Part shown: positions 35,707-47,800 of the stretch, piece after piece | Position numbering within the stretch: position 1 is the stretch's first letter | How the letters are laid out: every line of letters starts with the position of its first letter | Assembly (NCBI GenBank): GCA_900073065.1 | Contig: FJOG01000015.1 | Location: forward strand, 641,885-705,884 | Reading direction: 5' to 3' | DNA length: 64,000 nt | Source: Phialocephala subalpina | Lineage: Eukaryota > Ascomycota > Leotiomycetes > Helotiales > Mollisiaceae | The notes under the pieces: generated by a model | What the model was told of the DNA's origin: nothing | Databases searched by the model: none | What the model saw: the letters and a program-made list of their open reading frames with translations, nothing else | Program-made: the position numbers and the translations under genes

Positions 35707-36871
35707 TCAGTACTCAGCATACTTTGCCGCAGCCTCAGGATAGCGCCCTCCAGCGACAGGAAAACTCCCCAAGATCATACTGATCTCCTTCAACTCCTCA
35801 TCCGTCAACTCAACCTCCACATAATTCTCCTTCGTCCTCTGTTCCTGACTCGACCCAGCAATTGGAACAATCCACGGCCTCCCCTCCTTCCCATTATCCC
35901 TCTTCAGCCACGCCAACGCCAACTGCGCAGTCGTAACACCCTTCTTCGTCGCCAACTTCTTCAACCCCTCCACCAACTCCAAATTCTTCTTGAAATTCTC
36001 GCCCTGGAATCTGGGAAAGTGCTTGTGGTGATCATCACCCATATCTTCCACTGTCTTGAACTTTCCCGACAACATGCCTGCGCCTAGAGGAGTGTGGGCT
36101 GAAATCACGATCCCGAGCTCAGCGCAAGTTTCGGCGACGCCGTTGGTGAAGATGTCGGTTGACCAGAGCGAGACTTCGGCTTCTACCATATCGATCTTCG
36201 CCACTTTTGCGGTGCGGCGGATGGTCTCGGCTTTGACTTCACTCAATTGGATGCCTCCGATCTTTCCTTCTTTCTGAAGCTCGAGGCATGCGGCGACGGT
36301 GTCTTCGATGGTGATGTCTGGAGTGGGGTGCACGCGGCAGGGACCGTAGATGTCGATTTTCTTTTTGCCGTCGAGGATTTTGAGGGCAGAGTCTAGGGCA
36401 GAACGGAGCCAGGCTGGAGAGGCGTCTATTTTGAATGTTCGCATGTCGACGACGCCGGTTTTGAGGCAGAAGACTACTTTAGAGGCGTCTTCGGGGTATT
36501 TTGTGAAGTAACGGTTCATGAGGTGGAGGGAGTTGTTTGTGGGGAGACCGTAGAAATCGGCGCCGTTCCAGACTGGGATAGGGATCAGTGACTAACTTTA
36601 ATTGGGACATTCCGAGGATAGGACGGATATGATGAGGTTTGAGTGCTATCTGGAGGTGAACCTACCGTTTGCACCAGCTGCCAGAGCAGCTTTCAACACC
36701 TTGAAGGCTTGCTCGTCTGATACGTTGCTGTTGGGTAAGGTCAGTCCTGCGTTTGGTGTTAGCTGGTTCTTGGTCCTATCTTCAATATCACAGCAGAAGG
36801 AAGAGAAGGGAATACATACTCATGAGTCCAAGCCCATTGCCCGTGATCGGTATTCCAGCTAGTGTTGCCAT
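35707..36871 (-). CDS. Aldo-keto reductase, pyridoxal-reductase-like (AKR8)
   Basis: Three exons (36871-36820, 36746-36666, 36572-35707) with 73- and 93-bp introns give 332 residues. The barrel starts LGLMRLTLPNSNVSDEQAF and the catalytic Tyr lies in NGADFYGL. The Lys-bearing strand is VVFCLKTGV and the His is in YGPCRVHP. The cofactor end shows PIAGSSQEQRTKENY. The start and the DFYG context match yeast pyridoxal reductase (Plr1) more than xylose-reductase types; family members reduce pyridoxal or other aldehydes with NADPH. It is convergent with the Zn2Cys6 gene, 111 bp apart, and could serve the cluster or vitamin B6 metabolism. Confidence 0.88.
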
Positions 36872-37388
36872 CTTGCTTTCTGTTATTCTTCTGCTGGCTC
36901 TTGTTTAAATAGAACGACGGAAGTCTGCTCTGGAGATAGGCAGAGAAGAAGCATCTGAGAAGAATACTGGGTTTAAAGTACTTTTTCGATCTCTTCCCTA
37001 ATCCCAAGGGTGACGACGAACTTCCGATATTTCCCTCTCCACCACTCCAATCTTCAGGCTGACGACAAGCTCATTGTCACATTAGGCCTAGGAAGGAATA
37101 TCCTCAGTGTTGTCCCTGCATATCAAATTTCGAACCGCCATCATGCGTCGGCGCCATGCTCTGCCAAGATAGTTCCCGCGACTGGCAGGTTACTAGATTG
37201 GGAATAGGGTGTTGAGGCGTGGTGGTGCGGGAGGCTAATAGCGGGGTGGACATTAGAACAACACCAGAGGTGAGGGTCGGTACCGGAGTCTGGGCTTGCG
37301 GATCCGTTGGAGGTCTGGTTCTGGCTCTCGCCCTTCTCCGTCGTCAATCGTCCTATCGTTCAAATCCTCATTCCTTCCTCCCAAGTCG
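36872..37388. other. Intergenic
   Basis: 517 bp upstream of the aldo-keto reductase and downstream of the GNAT gene. Nothing recognisable. Confidence 0.4.
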
Positions 37389-38033
37389 TCATCTTTTCCC
37401 AACATCCTGTTTCGCCCCTTCCCACTCCCTCACCCCAAACACCCACCTAACACTCTCTTCCTCCCCCTTCCCCTTCCCCTTTCCATCCATCCAAGCACTC
37501 CCCTTCCCTTCCAAACCCTCCAACCCAAGACTTCTCATCAACCCCCTAAATCCCAAATTCCTTGCCTGACACTCAAGAACCACCTCTTCTCTTTCTAACT
37601 CCGTCAATGCATAGTTGATGACTGCAGCAAAGGCTTCGCTCCCGTAGCCAAGACCGGTGAAGGGGTGGTGGATGTAGCCTCCTATTTCGCTTCTCCCCTC
37701 ATCGTCTTCAGCATCTATTTGCATTACTCCTATCACGATCCCTTCTCCCTCTCCTACTTTTAAATTTTCATACTCTTCATACTTGTGGTTATTGGAGGAG
37801 GGAGAGGGAGAGGGTTTCAGGATGACGAAAAGATCGATGATTCCCTGTTCGGCGGCATAAGTTAGGCCTGATGCAAGACTTCTTTCCCGAGTCAATGGGT
37901 CGGGGATTGCGGCGAAGAGGTTGTTGGCTGGATCGGAGCGGAGGAGGCGGAACTGGGGGGTTTCTGAGGGGTGGATGGGGCGGAGGAGAAGACGAGGGGT
38001 TGAGATTTTACGGGTGGGTGAGGGTGGCGGCAT
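37389..38033 (-). CDS. GNAT-family N-acetyltransferase
   Basis: Single exon, 214 residues, ATG 38031-38033. It begins ISTPRLLLRPIHPSE, the usual start of RimJ/RimL-type GNAT proteins. The acetyl-CoA motif is in IGGYIHHPFTGLGYGSEAF, followed by the helix AAVINYALTELEREEVVLEC and ARNLGFRGLMRSLGLEG. The C-terminus is short and basic with a Gly/Lys-rich linker (GKGKGKG). The family acetylates small amines or protein N-termini; the substrate is unknown. It is the last intact gene before the A+T-rich block, whose edge lies about 230 bp upstream of its start. Confidence 0.85.
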   Translation of the reverse strand: MPPPSPTRKISTPRLLLRPIHPSETPQFRLLRSDPANNLFAAIPDPLTRERSLASGLTYAAEQGIIDLFVILKPSPSPSSNNHKYEEYENLKVGEGEGIVIGVMQIDAEDDEGRSEIGGYIHHPFTGLGYGSEAFAAVINYALTELEREEVVLECQARNLGFRGLMRSLGLEGLEGKGSAWMDGKGKGKGEEESVRWVFGVREWEGAKQDVGKR

Positions 38034-38304
38034 GGTGGGGTGGGGGGTGTGGTGTATGTGATAGAGTCGTGGTTATCAATGCGGTAGAGGTTGAAGGTGA
38101 AATTGTCTGATACCGTTGTCTTGTTCAGTGCCCTAAAGATTCAAAGGGGGCTGAGCACGTTCAAAGAGGTCCTGTACCTTGAGGTTTGTACAGCGTTATA
38201 GTTCCACGTGACCTCGTCTAACCGAGATCCCGTGTCAAATCCCATCCCTGTCAAAATCCCACCTAAAATTTTCTCAAAATCTACCCCACTATAACTACTT
38301 AATC

Positions 38305-38690
38305 ATGGCTAGAGCAAACAAATTAGTAGCTATAAACGCCGCAATAGAGGCGATTCAAAGAGGATAGTTTATAGATTATTCTAAAGTAACGGAATACTTC
38401 AAATATAATCGCATATTAATATTTAAAAGAATACGCGACCTTATTAAAACCCACCGAAAGGCCCAATTAATCTATTATTAGGCCCTTATAAACGCTTAAG
38501 AAGAAATTTTAATCGGTTATATTAATAAGTTTACCGACCAAGGAATACTTTTTATAAATTAAATTATCAAAAACTTAATTAAAAAAATCAAAGGAAAAAA
38601 TATTAAAAAGAATTAAATAATCGATTTTTATAAAAAATATAAACTTAAATTAAAAAGTGCGTATTTACGTATATATACAAAATATATTCT
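38305..38690 (+). pseudogene. RIP-mutated pogo-family transposase, N-terminal part
   Basis: ATG 38305 starts MARANKLVAINAAIEAIQRG, followed by a stop at a former Trp/Gln/Glu codon and then FIDYSKVTEYFKYNR, the first helix-turn-helix of pogo/Fot1-type transposases. EEILIGYINKFTDQGI is the second, CENP-B-like helix-turn-helix, and the frame ends at KLKSAYLR. At least five in-frame TAA/TAG codons interrupt it. The catalytic DDE part is not recognisable downstream, so the copy is both truncated and mutated. Confidence 0.7.
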
Positions 38691-38964
38691 TATATTTATT
38701 TTGTTTTTTATATTAATATTATTTTTATTTTTATATTTAATTAATATATTTAAAATATATTAATTTATTTAAATTATTAAAAAATATTATATTATAATCG
38801 ATAATATATAGAATTTCAATAAGAAAAACTTTTTTATAAGTATAATATATTCAATAAAAAGGATTATAATATTAAAAATATATAAATTTAATAAAATTAC
38901 TAAAAACAAATAAAACGATAATCGAAAGTTTATATTTTTACTAATATATATTTTAGTAAATAAT

Positions 38965-39345
38965 TAGACGGCAAGCCCGCATACGGAAACCGCGACCGCC
39001 GCATCGGGTAAGGCGCGCGCACGGGCCCGGCGCCGCTTTCGCGGGGTATAAGAATCTCGCGTCGCTTTTCTCCTTTCTTCTTTCCTTTCCAACAGCCCAA
39101 TAACCCTCCCACTTTCCCACCCTCCCCCTTCGCAATGCGTGGCCCGCCCTTCCTACTCTTACACGCGCCTCGCTTGCGGCTCTTTTGCTTAACTCGGGCT
39201 CACTTGGTTAATCGCGCCGCAATTGAGATTCATGCGTCGAGTAGGAATTCCCTCGATTGTCCCTCGGAAATTTCGATGTTGCGGACCCTTTGCGACGCTA
39301 ATGACTTCAGATTTGCTTCGCATTAGTTTAGATACGAGCTGAGCC
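38965..39345. other. G+C-rich island within the A+T-rich block
   Basis: About 380 bp of high G+C content (GGCGCGCGCACGGGCCCGGC, then GCGGGGTATAAG and pyrimidine-rich TTTTCTCCTTTCTTCTTTCC) with sharp edges to A+T-rich DNA on the left. It resembles a promoter or long-terminal-repeat piece that escaped RIP. No gene or second copy recognised. Confidence 0.45.
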
Positions 39346-40603
39346 AACTTTAACCGCTCTCGAGTTGTCTCGCCGTCGTACTATTATTAATCTTTATATT
39401 AGAAACCTCTCGGAAGTTGAAATAAAGCGGGATTTGACTTACTCGCATTGCGGTATAATAACTAGTCGCGGAAATACCTCACGATAACGCGACTTGACTT
39501 TTACCTAGTTGCGCCGTTAATAGGATAACGCGTTAAAAGTTTAGTGGATTTCTTTATTTATTATAGCGCATTTCGTATTCGTTTTAATTGCGCGGATTTG
39601 GGTTGACTCGAGGCGATAAGATTATACGAGGCCCTTTTTAAAGGTATTACTTAAAGGAACTACTAAAGTAACTATCGATTAGATTATATTAATTGCACGT
39701 ATAAAAACTAAAACGTCAAATGATAAGAAACCTTCGAACGCAAAGATAAGGCAATATCCGAAGTTATACGACTCTTTCTCGCGGTAATTATTTATATAAA
39801 AGTTGAGACGTTGATAATAAGAATACTTAGGATATGCAAATTTATTTAAAGTTTTCGAATAAGCAAAAATAATAATATCCGAGGCTATATGACTCCTTCC
39901 TTCTTTCGATCATTATTGCCTCTTTATTTAATTCTTTGTGGCCTTGCTAACGATCGAGAAAAAATACTAAAATCGGTCGATTATAATGGATAGCGAAGTG
40001 GAGATAATGATCGCGGATAAGCAATAAGTATTTTCCGATATGAGAGCGTAAGATTAAAAGTCTCAATAAAAGGGATAATATTAATGCCAAGGCATTTTTT
40101 ATTGTAAGGATATCGGAAGGAAAGGAAAATAATATACCAAGAGTTTACGATAAACTTTATAGCGTATTTCCGGTTTTATATAAGTAATACGAGAAGTTTA
40201 TATAAATCCTTTGATTTCTTTTGTTTTTACTATCTTTTTGCAATTTAATTTATGCAATTAACACCGAGTAAAGAATTTCTTAATTACTCCCGATTATTTC
40301 CATGCGCTCAAAATAATTATTTTTGCTCTTTTTTATACTTATATACTAATTCCTTCGCGCTCCAAGAATATAATAACCTATCGCAAATTTACTCCAAAAC
40401 AAATTAATATCTTCGATAAACTTTAATATATTAAATCGAATAATATAATACTTAGTACACCGCGATTAATAGCGGTAATAATAAGAGCTAATAATAATAA
40501 AAATAATAAGCTTAAATTCGAAGTATATTTTAAAATCGAAATGTATTTAATTTATAATAATAATAATTAATTTATAAAAATCGGAGTAAAAATAAATATA
40601 ATT

Positions 40604-40636
<33 letters not shown>

Positions 40637-41699
40637 GATAATAATTTTTTACTATCGAAAAAATCTTATATACCGCGCTATAAAAAAAGAGCTTTATAAA
40701 GGAGAATTAGCGTTCGAATAATATAATTTTCGAAGTTAAAAATTTAATTACAAAAGAGAAAAACAGTTTTTTTAATGATAACGAATTAATATTAAACGAT
40801 AATTCAAACGAGAATCCAAGTAAATATACTTATTATATTATCATGGAAATAAATAACTAATTTTACTAATATAGCGTAGAAAATCTAATTATATTATTAG
40901 GCGATAATAATTCAAATGCTTTTAAAACCAAAGTCGATAATGGTTTTTATACTAAAAGTGTAATAGTAAACGCGAGTTTTCACGATAACTTAGAGATTGC
41001 CATCGACTCGATAACTCCGGCTTTTCTTTCTAATCTCGATAAGTAGTACGATATTAATAACTTCCTCGAGATAGTATAACATTTGCGGCGCTCTAAATAA
41101 AGAGCTTCGACGTTTGATTCTATGCGCTTTTATACTTTTTCCTTTTCCCGTGCTTCGAGCGAGCCATTATACGACTATACTAATGCAATAAACTAATATA
41201 TAATCCTCGCCAAATCCGAGGCTACGATATACTCTTCTACTCGTCGCCATTAACCCTTACTTTGCGTTAAAGCGTTAATAGAGATTTAATTTGTTTATAA
41301 GGATTATCTTTATATTAATCGAAGTTCAATAAACAAATACGAGTTAGAAATATTTAACTTTATACTTAATACTAATCTTATTAATAAAAAGAAAAGATAA
41401 TAATAAGAGTTAAAATAGAAAAAGGATAACGAATTGTAATAAGAAGTGAATGATTTGGTAATGGTAATAACGACCGAAAAACTCGATAATACCTATCCAT
41501 CCGACGAAAATAGAAGCCCAAGGCCAATTAAGCGATAATAGTTCTTACCTTCCCGCGATCCCTTGCCAAAGTCAAATCATGACAAGGTTAAAGGTCGTAG
41601 TAATAGTAATAACAACGACGAGTTTAATAATAATAAAGCCGATTCGAAGGAAGATAATAAGGAACTACGTCTTATAAAGCGGAAACGGCCATCCTTATT
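39346..41699. other. A+T-rich degraded DNA, no readable gene
   Basis: Heavily mutated sequence with a mixture of A+T-rich stretches and short normal words. No frame longer than a few dozen codons and no family recognised. Most likely decayed transposon sequence. Confidence 0.5.
40606..40635. repeat. (TAA)n microsatellite
   Basis: Ten perfect TAA trinucleotides, flanked by further imperfect TAATAAT runs on both sides. Confidence 0.9.
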
Positions 41700-42545
41700 T
41701 TACGACGGTCTAATATAAAAAAAGCGCAAATATTATCTTTAGTCGAAGTCTACCTACTAATATAAACCATATTTTAAGCTTTATCGACGCTCTTCTAAGT
41801 CTTACTCCCCCTATGATTAGAGTTCGAGAATCACCGCAATATTTAGTGCCAAAGGTCGATTGCTTTCGCCGGTACTTTCGGCGCCTCGGACCATAGATAT
41901 AGAGATACTATCTAATTATAGTAATTTAGGCGGATCTTCTAATGATATACTACCAACTTTGACCCAGATTACGTTCCGTCCGCACTCTCTATACTACTAT
42001 TCCTTCATAGCAATCATCCGAGACGATTATAATAAGCGAGGAGTCTCTTTCAATCAAATTGCTCGGCTTATCGAGAGTATTAGCCATATGGGGAAGATCG
42101 ACGACTTCACCATCAAACCAATAGAGTAATATTCGTTCCTCTTAACTAACTTTAATTGGTATACTTCATCCTAACCCTCGTCTGGCGGAGGGATTATATC
42201 GACTGCAAAAGTAGACCATATCCACAGAAATACGACGCGTTCTCGGCCTCAAATTGGTAGAGCCGTCGATACCGAGGCCCTTGCATCGGAAAGTAAGCCG
42301 TCAAACAACGACGACGACGACGGTAGATTGAGCGACAGCGGTCTCGAGTCTAACAACGACGGTAACGGATGTTCGAGCGGAGACGAGCAAGGCCGTTCGA
42401 GTACGAGTAAATACAGCCGATAGAATGATATAAACGAGTACCGTTTACTAGTATATAAGAAAGAGGATAAGTCTTAGGGCTAGATCTTCAAGAAGTTCCC
42501 AAATAAGACTCCGACCGCAATACGTACACGTTAGATTATAATATA
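41700..42545 (+). pseudogene. SANT/Myb-like domain gene relic (copy 1)
   Basis: One frame can be read across the segment, broken by about four TAA/TAG codons at former Gln/Trp positions. It contains a long middle (SNDILPTLTQITFRPHSLYY, DDYNKRGVSFNQIARLIES) and a poly-Asp/Ser tract (SNNDDDDGRLSDSGLESNND). The end reads YKKEDKS, then W/stop-G-W/stop, then IFKKFPNKTPTAIRTR, the recognition helix of a SANT/Myb-like domain whose two Trp codons have become TAG. I remember such single-SANT proteins as multicopy in Leotiomycete genomes; function unknown. Confidence 0.55.
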
Positions 42546-43935
42546 GCGCAAAGTCAAATGAGTTTCCATCTATAAGTGGACAAGCGGCAATTTAAGCTCT
42601 TGTCTTTTGGTATATATTGTAACGAGTGCATTTATCATCTTATCGTGGAAAAGGTTAATATTAGAGGAGGTTAATATTAAAGGAGGTTTAATACCGATAT
42701 TGGATAGAGGGTTAAAGTTGAAGGAAATTAATATAATATTATTTATTGCCCTCAAATCCTAAGAAAAGTCGTTTGTTTCTTATATTGACATAGTGCGCTA
42801 TTCTCAATGCTTTATTTTAATCGATACAAATTGAGTTTAGAGTTTGCTGTTAAACCCTTTTCCCCGCTTTATTAACCATTTGGTAATAAGAACAAGTAAG
42901 TCACTTCCAGCGTACGTTTATCAACTTTACTTTCACACTTTGCACCGCTTGTATAGTATGCAAATTCCAATAATAAAGCCGAGTTTAGCCTGACTTAAAA
43001 GACGTCTTCGTGATTACTACTTGACTGGCTAACACGCTGCAACCGGCATCCACTTTTTCACGGATGCGTTCCGCAGATAGCTGCAAAGGAAAGGTCGATT
43101 TGAGCTCAGCTCAGCTCAGCTCCGCACAGATGACCGCAAGCTCCACGGGATGGGTGTCGTGGCACACTTACCTCCCCAAGTCCTCGCTCGGCCGAGGCAC
43201 CACAGGACGAGATCCAGAGTCGAGAACGCAGCGAAACCACTGGTAGTCGACAGAAGAGCTGCGAGATGCTTATTGATGTGACACCCCAGCTCAGGGCCTT
43301 AAGTGGGAGCAGCGGGAGACTCGGGTGGCTGTAAATCACTTGGGAGGAGGGAACTTGGCGAGGAAGCGCTAATGGAAGAAGCGGGAGGGGTAAAGATACG
43401 GCAGCAGGGAGAGCTTGCAGGGTGGCCAGCCGTAGGTGATCGGCAGAACCAGGCAGAGGTAAACGACACGGACGATCCTATGGGCTCTGCCGGCCGCGCA
43501 ACTGGAAATCGACAAGCACTGTTTCCGACTCCGTGGTATATGCACCCAGCAGCTTCCTAGACGCCAGACAAAGACAACCCAATACCGAGTCGTATGGGAC
43601 GAACATCCAAACAGGTCTAATTCTTGAGTCAACGAAAACGATATGCGGATATCAATGCCATAGCCGCCTTGCGAGCGATCCTTTCAAGACTTGGTCCTAT
43701 AAGTAAAAAGGGACGTTATGCGAGTTCACCACATGCGCTATAGCAAGCGCAGCAAAAGCAAGAAAAATTTTGAGTACCTAATCGATAAGCTCTCCACCTA
43801 GATCATTAAAGATCAACTGAGAATCTCACTCAATTCTACGTTACTTGCTGAACTTAAAGGTAACTAGTTACATCATGAGCGCCCCGTTTTTGGACATTTT
43901 GAGGAATAGGTCGCTAACGGAACCCATCTTAAACA
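42546..43935. other. Mixed-composition spacer, no supported gene
   Basis: 42546-43000 is A+T-rich with near-repeats of TTAATATTAGAGGAGG. 43000-43630 is of ordinary composition with an AGCTC tandem (43100-43121). The plus frame 43303-43560 is open but unrecognised. Confidence 0.4.
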
Positions 43936-44854
43936 ATGTCTTTCCCCGATCCCTTGAGCCGAGTACAATCTGAGGTCCATCTCAAGTATCCAGCAACTCC
44001 GATCAACGACGAGCACCGCTATACTTCACGAGTTTCTCGAAATCCATCTACTCTAAGAGGCCTAGTAGTAAGTAGCGAGCCTAAGCGAGGAAAACGAGGA
44101 GAGAAGCGGCAGCACTAAGGTGCAAATGAAGAGATCAGTAGTGACATGTATAACTCGAAGACAGCAATCGGAGCCATGAAACAAATGAGAAAGACGTCGT
44201 CCTCGACGTCTTTTTCATTTGTTTCAAGACCCACGGCTGGCCAAGCGGCGGAAGCTGCTCTCAGCACCTGCCCAGGAGGGTCTCATGCATCGGTCTCACA
44301 GCTATACGCCGCCTTTAGCCGCGCGACGTGATATTGACGATACGCAGTCCCAGGCCGATTACGGGCATCTGCCAACTCCAGTAGATAACGAGCATTATCA
44401 TACTCTACGATCCTCTCAAAGTCCCCCGGCTCCCGCAAAATCGACACCAGTTGCGGAGTATCAAGAATGGCCCTTCCAGGGTTTCCTCAAACGCACCAAG
44501 ATCGTGAATGAGACAACGTAAGATTATAATCTGGAGTTCCAGTTATCACATGTGCCAGAGCATCTCCATCTCCCTGTCCTTTCCGTAGCGTTAGGCATGT
44601 GTTCTAACAAAGAGACGTCCGTAGAGGCTGCAACCCCTCACAACGCTATAGCACATTCCAAAGTGTGGCCAGCAACACTGCAGTCTGAGAGAAAACGCGT
44701 CCCATGGAAACCAGAAGTGAATGAGACGATACTCAAGATGAAGGAGGAGGGTTGCTTATGGGAAGAGATCCATATTGCCCTCCCGCACCGGACTCCAGGG
44801 GCAATCCAGGTACAGTACTCTACGAAAAGTAGTCATGATGGGGTGATGCGCTAA
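43936..44854 (+). pseudogene. SANT/Myb-like domain gene relic (copy 2, less decayed)
   Basis: ATG 43936 opens MSFPDPLSRVQSEVHLKYP. After a frame change and the hairpin at 44178, the frame 44219-44854 is open except for one TAA at 44519-44521, where the context (NETT, stop, DYNLEFQLSHVPEHLHLP) indicates a former CAA. The C-terminus is a SANT/Myb-like domain: VPWKPEVNETILKMKEEGC, WEEIHIALPHRTPGAIQVQY. So the same domain type as the 41.7-kb relic lies on the same strand 2 kb away, with much weaker RIP damage. The N-terminal part holds repeated TPxxxEHxxT segments. Confidence 0.6.
44178..44225. repeat. Near-perfect 22-bp-arm hairpin
   Basis: GAAACAAATGAGAAAGACGTCG, loop TCCT, then the reverse complement with a single mismatch. 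The 48-bp palindrome lies inside the second SANT relic and coincides with its frame change. Confidence 0.85.
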
Positions 44855-47800
44855 TCTCCTAGCAACTTCATCGACTAGTCCACACCTTAAGCGCGGTCTC
44901 TACTACACTCGAATGGACCAGGAGCCTCTACAGGCAACAAGCTCAATAGGGAATATGGAATCCGCGATATTATTGTGGAGAAAAGTTTGGTGCTATGCAC
45001 GCGTTGGGGAGTGGATTTATACATTGATTTCTAGGCTAGATAACGATGGAGTACGCTAAGTTCTCTCTGCGAGTATGTCTACGTACTCTATTCGACGGAT
45101 TAATACATCCTGTAGACATTAATATTATACCTATTTTACTATCTTGACCGCGAATCCTCTCATTCAACAATATATATTAATTGACCTTTTATTATATTGT
45201 ACTTTTTAACTTCTATATTTTTCATGAACTTAACCTAGTATATACCATCTGGCTGTTAGTCACAGTCCTCCTAAGTATTCCTACCCTTCGTCGAATTCAT
45301 TGATGGGAGGTTGGAATCAGGCAGAATATCGAAAGGGGAACAAGAAAGGCGATTAGTTATCGTATATACTGAATTAATATCAAGCTCCTTTATCCTCCTC
45401 TTAGCCTAAGCTCCCAGATCACCGAAATATCCCTCCGGATCATCACCTCGCCACTCTCGCAACGCAAACTAAAAGTGGCGCGCGTCTTTCCCTATTTAGA
45501 TTACACGTTCGTAATTAGGCGCTTAATTAAAAAGAGTTTACACGGAGAAAAACAGTTACTTTTCTACTCATATACTAAAAAAGACGATATTTAAACGAAA
45601 AACGTACCACGAAACATTACCTCGCCCATATCGTGTATTACACGCAGTCATCCGGAGTTACGTTATTAAGTACTCGAATAAATAAAAGGGTGGCATTCTC
45701 ATTAGTTATTAGATCGACTTATACGATTATTAACGGATCGAATAAAATAATCGGTATAATACACCCAGTCTCCTAATCGTATAGGAACATTATAAAGGGT
45801 TAATCGTTTGTATTTATTATAATTAATATATTATAAATACCAAAATCGTTATACTCAAAAACGAGACGATAAAAAGAGGTCTAATCGTTATTTATAAATA
45901 TAATATATAGGATAAAGCGCAAAAGAAACTACTTGGCTACCGTAATAATAAGACCAATAGTATTATTATTATCCTTTTATCCGATTATATCGCTTATATT
46001 CCCAATTATTATTTTAATTTTAAATGTGAAAAAAGAAACGCAAAACTCGCGCGTAAAAACAATGGGAATAAAAAGCGATTTGGGTTTCTATTCAAAGAAA
46101 TATTCGCGGAGCTAAATAATAGTAAAGTCGAGTAAAAAATTAAAATTAAATAATAATATATAAATACGAGCTATCTAAATAAGAAAATAGGCCTAAAGAA
46201 AATTATATAATTAAATCGAATTAAATAGAATATATTACTAATATAAGTATATATTTTTTATTTTGAATTAAGATTTCGCTATATATTATTCTCCCCCTTT
46301 GCTTTTTCAAATAAAAATAAGCAACGGCCTATAATATTCTAAGGGAGATTAAGTCTAAAATTAACGTATTATATTAAGATATAATAATAAAGTAAGCAAA
46401 AGGCTAAAATATTAAACTTTAAGCACAAAAACTCGTATATTATTATTTTGAATTTAACCTCGGGAATTTGCATTTAAATTAAGAAGCCATTATAATTAGA
46501 TATATTAATATCACCATGAGTTAAACGTATTATAATATCCAATCGATTTGATAGCTTGAAATAAAAACCTTATATACAATTTAATTTTAGTCTTAATATA
46601 AAATTGGATTATAAAGATTACTAAAACTCATATAATTATTAAAGCCTTTAAATATAATCGGGATATTAATTATTTTGGCGTCGAGATTCTTTTTAATCTC
46701 TCGAATAAATAGGTTTATATTTTAAACTCTATGGAAAAAGCTATTATTATTATGGACCAAAGCGAGTAATTACTTGTTATCAAAATCGCTATTATCTGGT
46801 ATTTTAGGCTAATCGTTACAAAAGCTTATAATAGAATTCTAAGAAATATAATATTAATCTCGAGGAAAAAACGCAAGTAAAAAATCAAAGGTAAAATAAA
46901 TAATTTAATAATAATTGCGAAATATCGCGCGATAAAGAATATAAAAGTATAAAAGAGTCTTAATTATCTTGTAAGGCTAACTTATATACAGAGTACTGCC
47001 AGGCGGTGAGCATAAGCGAAGGAGGTCACATGATTTAATCGATAATATGAACTTAATAATACGAACAAATTGCATTAAGCGCTGTAACTAAGAAACGCCT
47101 TCTAAGATAATACGAGGAATTTAATATAAGTAATATTAGGAAAAGGGGAAAAAAATTCCTTCCAAGTAATTATTTATAAAATTTTACTAATATTAGCCCA
47201 AGGTTTTACTTCCACGTATAATTATTATAATTGGCTTATATACCAATTTTTAAAATAATAAAGTCTATAAAGTTTAATTATTTATGAAAATCTTCGCTTT
47301 ATGTAATTAGGCTAGCGCTTAATAGAACCGCAAAATGTAATATTAAAGATAAAAAAAGAAAAAAGAATTAAAGGGATTCAAAATTTCTAATATTTCTATG
47401 GTTAAATACAAGTAAATAAGTAATAATTACATTAATAAATATAATGGAATATTATAATAAACGTTAATAATAATATTAGGCGCTTCGAGAGTCAATGGGT
47501 TTAACGTACTTTACTTTGTAAACTTCGACGAGTACTTGTGATCCTTATTATACTTGCTATATACTTTGAACTTAGGCTTCTCTTTATCAAAGGCAAACGC
47601 AATAAGGATAAACTTATTCTAATTATAGTTATTACTATTATTATTAAGCATTATAATACTCGCGTTATTAATTTTTATCTCGGATTAAATACTTTTAACG
47701 ATAATATTAATACCAAATAAATTATTATATTTATTCGAGGCGAGAATAAAAAGGAAATCTAAGAAAAAAGCGGGTATAAAAGTAGGCATAATAATTTTTA

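Noticed and set aside
35485..35783. Longer C-terminus of the Zn2Cys6 protein via a 40-nt intron
   Set aside because: The extra tail is low-complexity and runs antisense into the aldo-keto reductase exon; the 47-nt intron gives a compact end. Not excluded without transcripts.
29701..38033. Complete polyketide, peptide or terpene biosynthetic cluster
   Set aside because: No core synthase motif was seen on either strand; only tailoring and control genes are present.
45933..47720. Hydrophobic short frames as membrane proteins
   Set aside because: Ile/Leu/Phe/Lys content follows directly from A+T bias; no ATG context or conservation.
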